Source: Gammaproteobacteria bacterium (lineage in GTDB: Bacteria > Pseudomonadota > Gammaproteobacteria > Eutrophobiales > Eutrophobiaceae). From it: a stretch of DNA of 64,000 bases. The stretch is from the NCBI GenBank assembly GCA_012103475.1, contig WLWS01000002.1:1-64000 (forward strand), written 5' to 3'. Positions within the stretch are counted from its first letter, which is position 1; every line of letters begins with the position of its first letter. This document shows positions 60,759 to 64,000 of this stretch, piece by piece. Made by a program: the position numbers and the translations under genes. The notes beneath the pieces are model-generated. The model was not told the origin of the DNA. It saw nothing but the letters and a program-made list of their open reading frames with translations, and did not search any database.

Positions 60759-61778
60759 ATGGCGAAAAAACCAATATCCGATGCGCAGAAAGATATAGAG
60801 GATGAGTTTGATGCCACTGAAGTTGAATCCGATGAACTGCTTAATAACACAGTCACTGAGGCAGACGACTCAGACGAACAGGTTACGCCTGAAAAACCCC
60901 CGGTAAAATACGCTAAATCTTCAGCAAATTTGAGTGCAGGTGAGCTCGATGCAACTCGCCTATACCTGAATGAAATCGGTTTTTCACCATTACTGACAGC
61001 TGAAGAAGAGGTCTATTTTTCCCGTAAAGCCTTAGCCGGAGATGAAAGCGCACGTAAACGCATGATCGAAAGTAACCTGCGACTTGTCGTTAAGATAGCC
61101 AGACGCTATATGAATAGAGGTTTGGCACTGCTGGACCTGATTGAAGAGGGCAATCTGGGGCTGATTAGAGCAGTTGAGAAATTTGATCCGGAAAAAGGAT
61201 TTCGATTTTCGACCTACGCTACCTGGTGGATCAGACAAACTATTGAAAGAGGTCTGATGAACCAGACTCGCACGGTGCGACTCCCAATCCATGTTGTTAA
61301 GGAAATCAATATTTACCTTCGTGCAGCCAGAAAATTATCTCAAACACTGGATCGTGAACCTAGCCCCGAGGACGTTGCTGAAATGCTAGACCGGCCCATT
61401 GCAGAGGTAAAACGCATGCTGGGTCTGAATGAAAGAACTGCATCGGTAGATGCGCCAAGCAGCAGACATTCTGAAAAATCATTGCTTGATAGTATTCCGG
61501 ATGAACAAAATACCGATCCATCCCTTCTGTTGCAAAATAGTGACGTTCAACGGCATGTTGATATCTGGTTAAATCAGCTGAGTGAGAAACAATGCGCGGT
61601 TGTTGAACGTCGTTTTGGGTTGCATGGGCGAGAAGTAAGTACTCTGGAAGAAATTGGCAGTGAACTGGGTGTGACTCGTGAAAGGGTAAGACAAATTCAA
61701 ATAGAGGCTATTAAGCGATTAAGACAAATTTTGGAGCGAGAAGGTTTTTCAGTTGATGCTCTGTTTAATGAAGATTAA
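60759..61778 (+). CDS. rpoS: RNA polymerase sigma factor RpoS
   Basis: 339 residues. An acidic N-terminal region (about 1-55) precedes sigma-70 regions. Region 2 is [55 protein letters not shown], region 3 follows, and region 4 has [22 protein letters not shown]. The location after nlpD is diagnostic for the stationary-phase sigma. The 26-base gap to nlpD lacks a ribosome binding site, consistent with structured or regulated translation as known for rpoS. Confidence 0.97.
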   Translation: MAKKPISDAQKDIEDEFDATEVESDELLNNTVTEADDSDEQVTPEKPPVKYAKSSANLSAGELDATRLYLNEIGFSPLLTAEEEVYFSRKALAGDESARKRMIESNLRLVVKIARRYMNRGLALLDLIEEGNLGLIRAVEKFDPEKGFRFSTYATWWIRQTIERGLMNQTRTVRLPIHVVKEINIYLRAARKLSQTLDREPSPEDVAEMLDRPIAEVKRMLGLNERTASVDAPSSRHSEKSLLDSIPDEQNTDPSLLLQNSDVQRHVDIWLNQLSEKQCAVVERRFGLHGREVSTLEEIGSELGVTRERVRQIQIEAIKRLRQILEREGFSVDALFNED

Positions 61779-61848
61779 ATGTGAATGTTGGTCTGGCATC
61801 TGATTCTAATGCTCGATTCGGGGAATTAGTCAAAAAAATGACTACTAA

Positions 61849-62229
61849 TTAATCTTGAATCATGAGCAAAGCCGCCACGACATGCCTACCCTCTCCGAGC
61901 AGAAAATTGTAAGAGCGACAGGCTGCACCCGTATCCATCACTTCTATGCCAATACCAGCCTCAGTAATAGGATTAATCAGGGAAGGGTCCGGAAAGGTCA
62001 GTGTCTTACCTGTGCCAAGTATCACAATCTCCGGAGCCAATGTTAAGATCTGTTCAAAGTCGTTAATTTGTAGATCTGAGAATTTAAGGGGAGGCCAATC
62101 GGAAACGATAGAATCAGGAGAGACAAGCAAACTCCGGACATAATTATTGCCGGCAATATTGATTTCACCGGGCTCATAAGCTCTGACTTTGTTCAAGGAA
62201 TCGGCAAGACTATCTAATTCAATTTTCAT
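61849..62229 (-). CDS. Mth938-like domain protein (DUF498)
   Basis: 126 residues. INIAGNNYVRSLLVSPDSIVSDWPP, then FEQILTLAPEIVILGTGKTLTFP and MDTGAACRSYNFLLGEGRHVVAALL are the Mth938 fold shared with human NDUFAF3. The bacterial function is not established. It stands alone between rpoS and adk, convergent with rpoS. Confidence 0.88.
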   Translation of the reverse strand: MKIELDSLADSLNKVRAYEPGEINIAGNNYVRSLLVSPDSIVSDWPPLKFSDLQINDFEQILTLAPEIVILGTGKTLTFPDPSLINPITEAGIGIEVMDTGAACRSYNFLLGEGRHVVAALLMIQD

Positions 62230-62292
62230 CGTTTATTTTGTTGGTAAACAGATTTTAATTTTTAACTTTTAATTTATGGAGATTTATTTTAC

Positions 62293-62949
62293 ATGAAAAT
62301 CATATTGTTAGGGCCGCCCGGGGCGGGTAAAGGTACACAGGCTAACTTTATCAAAGAAGCATTCAGTATTCCTCAAATTTCAACTGGAGATATGTTACGG
62401 GCTGCTGTTGCTGCTGGAACAGCCCTGGGCCTGCAAGCCAAAAAAATTATGGACGCAGGCGAACTGGTCTCTGATGAAATTATTCTGGATCTGGTCAAAG
62501 AAAGAATTAATGAAGATGACTGCAATAATGGTTATCTTTTTGATGGTTTTCCACGAACTATTGTTCAGGCAGAAGGTTTGAGGAAAATTGGTGTATCGAT
62601 CGAATATGTTGTCGAAATTCAGGCTGATGATAATGAAATCGTTAAAAGGATGAGTGGCAGGCGAGTTCACCCTGCGTCAGGACGAACCTACCATGTGATA
62701 TTTAACCCGCCTCTTGTGGCAGATGTCGATGATCAAACTGGTGAACCGTTAATTCAGCGTGACGACGATACAGAAGACACTGTCAGGAAACGTTTAGAGG
62801 TTTATCACGAGCAGACATCGCCGTTGATAGATTATTACTCGTCTTTAGCGTCTGGAAGGGATGAATCGACTTTGAAATACGTACAAATCAACGGTATGGG
62901 AGAGGTTGAAGAAATAAAAAAGAACATAATTACTGCTTTGAAACTCTGA
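62293..62949 (+). CDS. adk: Adenylate kinase
   Basis: 218 residues, long form. The P-loop [10 protein letters not shown] is at 7-16. [22 protein letters not shown] and the lid [19 protein letters not shown] follow; the lid has no zinc-binding cysteines. It converts ATP and AMP to two ADP. A 12-base-pair hairpin begins at the stop codon. Confidence 0.97.
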   Translation: MKIILLGPPGAGKGTQANFIKEAFSIPQISTGDMLRAAVAAGTALGLQAKKIMDAGELVSDEIILDLVKERINEDDCNNGYLFDGFPRTIVQAEGLRKIGVSIEYVVEIQADDNEIVKRMSGRRVHPASGRTYHVIFNPPLVADVDDQTGEPLIQRDDDTEDTVRKRLEVYHEQTSPLIDYYSSLASGRDESTLKYVQINGMGEVEEIKKNIITALKL

Positions 62950-62975
62950 AAAGTGTGAAATAGTTTACACTTTTC
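62948..62975 (+). terminator. Hairpin at the end of adk
   Basis: GAAAAGTGT (62948-62956) pairs perfectly with ACACTTTTC (62967-62975), and the stem continues inward by three more pairs including one G-T, leaving the loop ATAG. The stem starts inside the stop codon. It is AT-rich and no U-tract follows, so it could be a weak terminator, an mRNA-stabilising hairpin or a protein-binding palindrome. Confidence 0.45.
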
Positions 62976-63106
62976 GCTTGGTAAAGAGTTCTTGTGATAA
63001 ACCTCATACTTTATTGCGAAACATCTCTGACAGATTTAATTTTTAGAAAATAAATTGAATACTAATCCGGCAGATTTGAATAAGACTATAAAAGTTTGAA
63101 TTATTT

Positions 63107-63129
63107 GAAAACATTACTATAATGTTTTC
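63107..63129. repeat. Nine-base inverted repeat upstream of the H1-like gene
   Basis: GAAAACATT (63107-63115) and AATGTTTTC (63121-63129) form a perfect palindrome around ACTAT. It lies 65 bases upstream of the ATG of the lysine-rich protein in a 244-base AT-rich gap after adk. The symmetry and spacing suit an operator for a dimeric regulator or a small mRNA hairpin. Confidence 0.5.
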
Positions 63130-63193
63130 GTGTTGTTGTATATTAGGTTAAGTTGTTTCAATTTAATTCAGGTTCTAGGGGAGTCAAAATACC

Positions 63194-63367
63194 ATGGCAA
63201 AGAAGAAAGCAAAGAAACGTCCAGCCAAGAAAAAGGCTGCGAAGAAGAAAGTAGCTAAAAAGAAAGTAGCAAAGAAGAAGGCAACAAAGAAAAAGGCTAC
63301 GAAGAAAAAAGCCAAAAAGAAGGCAACAAAGAAAAAGGCTGCTAAGAAGAAAGCCAAAAAAAAATAA
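63194..63367 (+). CDS. Lysine/alanine-rich histone H1-like protein
   Basis: 57 residues, 35 of them lysine, in repeated KKKA, KKKVA and KKKAT units after MAKKKAKKRPAKKKAA. AGGGGAG lies ten bases upstream of the ATG. Such proteins resemble the C-terminal tail of eukaryotic H1 and bacterial H1-like DNA-condensing proteins (AlgP/HctA type), and would bind DNA or RNA by charge. The frame ends in a run of nine A's followed by TAA. A basic continuation exists in another frame (see next entry). A Phe-rich frame on the opposite strand is an artefact of the repeats. Confidence 0.8.
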   Translation: MAKKKAKKRPAKKKAAKKKVAKKKVAKKKATKKKATKKKAKKKATKKKAAKKKAKKK

Positions 63368-63482
63368 TTCGTCGCCGCTGACAGCAACTCAACAGAAAAG
63401 CGCCAGAAGGCGCGCTGCCAGAGCTGCAATAGAAGCAAAAAAAACACGACGAAGGGCAATGATCAGGAAATTGACTGCTTAA
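63363..63482 (+). other. Out-of-frame basic tail of the H1-like gene
   Basis: If one A of the nine-A run (63356-63364) is skipped, reading continues for 39 codons to a TAA at 63480-63482. The tail contains SARRRAARAAIEAKKTRRRA and ends MIRKLTA: 12 basic and one acidic residue. Random sequence would rarely give this composition, so the tail looks like real coding sequence. The full product would be about 95 residues. Slippage, a recent frameshift and a homopolymer error are all possible. Confidence 0.55.
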
Positions 63483-63520
63483 CTCCAACTACCTGATTTT
63501 AAAAGCCTAAACATTACATA

Positions 63521-63548
63521 AGGCCCCACAAAAGTGGGGCTTTTTTTT
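63521..63548 (+). terminator. Strong intrinsic terminator after the H1-like gene
   Basis: GCCCCAC (63523-63529) and GTGGGGC (63534-63540) form a seven-base-pair stem, extendable by a wobble and an A-T pair, with an AAAA tetraloop. Eight T's follow at 63541-63548. It is a textbook plus-strand terminator placed after the end of the extended frame (63482), in line with that frame being part of the transcript. Confidence 0.93.
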
Positions 63549-63692
63549 GTCCAGTTAAAGCCGATATTCTGTCTCAATAAAACGATTTTTAATTCTGGTT
63601 TTCTGGCATTTTCTCTGTATCTGGTAATATCGTCAGCAATTGATTTACTGTTGATATACTTCGGGATATACACTTCTAACTGAGTCAATAGA

Positions 63693-64000
63693 TTGTCCAA
63701 AAAGGTCACTAAAAAAACTTCTTCACGAAGAAGTAAGTCGAAGCTGAGTTCTTCACCTTTGAAACGATTTTCAATTTTTCTAACTGTCCGAGTTTTCATT
63801 GTTACTTTTTGTATATCTTGTATGTGGCTACTGTGGCTGGACCATAGAATAAGAAGTGAGTTTGAAGGTAAGCGCTGGTTATTGCCTGCCCGAGTTTATG
63901 CAAGCCCTACTGAAATTTATGTTGGACGGCACTTATCAATTGAGCTCCTGGAGAAGACACTTCAGAATTCAGGCTACCGACCGGAGTCACCATTAATTTC
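63693..64000 (+). CDS. mrcB: Penicillin-binding protein 1B, N-terminal 102 codons (runs off window)
   Basis: From a TTG at 63693 the frame reads a basic cytoplasmic tail (MSKKVTKKTSSRRSKSKL) and a membrane helix (about 28-48, FLTVRVFIVTFCISCMWLLW). It continues with LDHRIRSEFEGKRWLLPARVYASPTEIY, the opening of the PBP1B UB2H region, and LLEKTLQNSGYRPES. PBP1B is a bifunctional glycosyltransferase/transpeptidase for peptidoglycan. The exact start is uncertain: an ATG at 63822 would cut off the membrane anchor, so a non-ATG start upstream is required. The rest lies beyond the window. Confidence 0.85.
   Translation, partial: MSKKVTKKTSSRRSKSKLSSSPLKRFSIFLTVRVFIVTFCISCMWLLWLDHRIRSEFEGKRWLLPARVYASPTEIYVGRHLSIELLEKTLQNSGYRPESPLI

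Noticed and set aside
63194..63367. Lysine-codon repeats as a DNA repeat array or CRISPR-like element
   Set aside because: The repeats follow codon phase (KKKA/KKKVA/KKKAT units), a start with a ribosome binding site precedes them and a stop ends them; there are no spacers.
63184..63459. Phe/Ala-rich 91-residue frame on the minus strand
   Set aside because: It is the complement of the lysine-codon repeats (AAG/AAA giving CTT/TTT) of the H1-like gene and has no independent support.
63194..63482. Functional link between the HDAC-like deacetylase (43224-44177) and the lysine-rich H1-like protein
   Set aside because: Tempting because one might deacetylate the other, but they are 19 kb apart in separate units and nothing in the sequence connects them.
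63479..63799. 106-residue frame on the minus strand
   Set aside because: It reads through a strong plus-strand terminator and lies opposite the N-terminal coding region of mrcB, whose protein sequence is clearly recognisable. No ribosome binding site. I treat it as an antisense shadow, though it is protein-like enough to mention.

Overview
The window reads as core chromosome of a gammaproteobacterium of moderate GC (mid-40s percent by eye, not counted). The evidence is gene order. gyrA-serC-pheA-tyrA-aroA-cmk-rpsA-ihfB-lapA-lapB-pyrF, surE-pcm-nlpD-rpoS, and mltD next to a yafS-like gene with rnhA and dnaQ are all gammaproteobacterial arrangements. Single proteins (PurL, RNase T, Tas, MsrA, PyrC) also resemble the E. 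coli/Pseudomonas versions. The order or family cannot be fixed from sequence alone. No tRNA, rRNA, CRISPR array, prophage or classical defence island was seen.

Layout. 1-2.1 kb: the 5' end of an IS transposase whose insertion appears to have cut an RpfC-like hybrid sensor kinase; the HD-GYP partner RpfG is intact. 2.3-12.1 kb (minus strand): smrA, purL, a secretin-like/DUF7931 pair, the ribosomal oxygenase roxA, purB and the aldo-keto reductase tas. 12.3-15.7 kb (plus): pyrC, rnt, an NRDE protein and an MBL-fold hydrolase, then mtaD on the minus strand. 17.3-33.8 kb (plus): gyrA, serC, the aromatic amino acid genes, cmk, rpsA, ihfB, lapAB, pyrF, mfd and csiV. 33.9-41.9 kb is a looser region: phasin, a frameshifted serine hydrolase, an AsmA-like protein, a DksA/TraR-type zinc finger, a REC-adenylate cyclase, a frameshifted BPSS1780-type membrane protein, two MsrA genes, a PilZ-like protein, an AT-rich gap and an orphan membrane protein. 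41.9-52.9 kb (mostly minus): mtaB, an HDAC-like deacetylase, prc, a TPR protein, apt, a secreted Pcm (plus strand), a SnoaL-like protein, an Aas-like fusion and mltD. 53-64 kb: yafS-like gene, rnhA, dnaQ, grxD, a PuuD-like membrane protein, argD-argF, surE-pcm-nlpD-rpoS, an Mth938-domain protein, adk, a 57-residue lysine-rich histone H1-like protein and the 5' end of mrcB (PBP1B), which runs off the window.

Together the genes cover purine and pyrimidine synthesis and salvage, aromatic and arginine synthesis, DNA topology, repair and proofreading, protein-damage repair (two Pcm, two MsrA), peptidoglycan turnover, and stress and second-messenger signalling (RpoS, HD-GYP, cyclase, PilZ).

The most interesting signals are breaks and hidden reading frames. 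Two different genes, the serine hydrolase and the H1-like protein, each carry a run of exactly nine A's after which a plausible protein continues in another frame if one A is dropped. This fits transcriptional slippage, phase variation or homopolymer error, and cannot be settled here. The IS-cut rpfC, the extra secreted Pcm and the absence of gloB from the mltD-yafS-rnhA-dnaQ block are further points. I did not find a convincing new multi-gene system.
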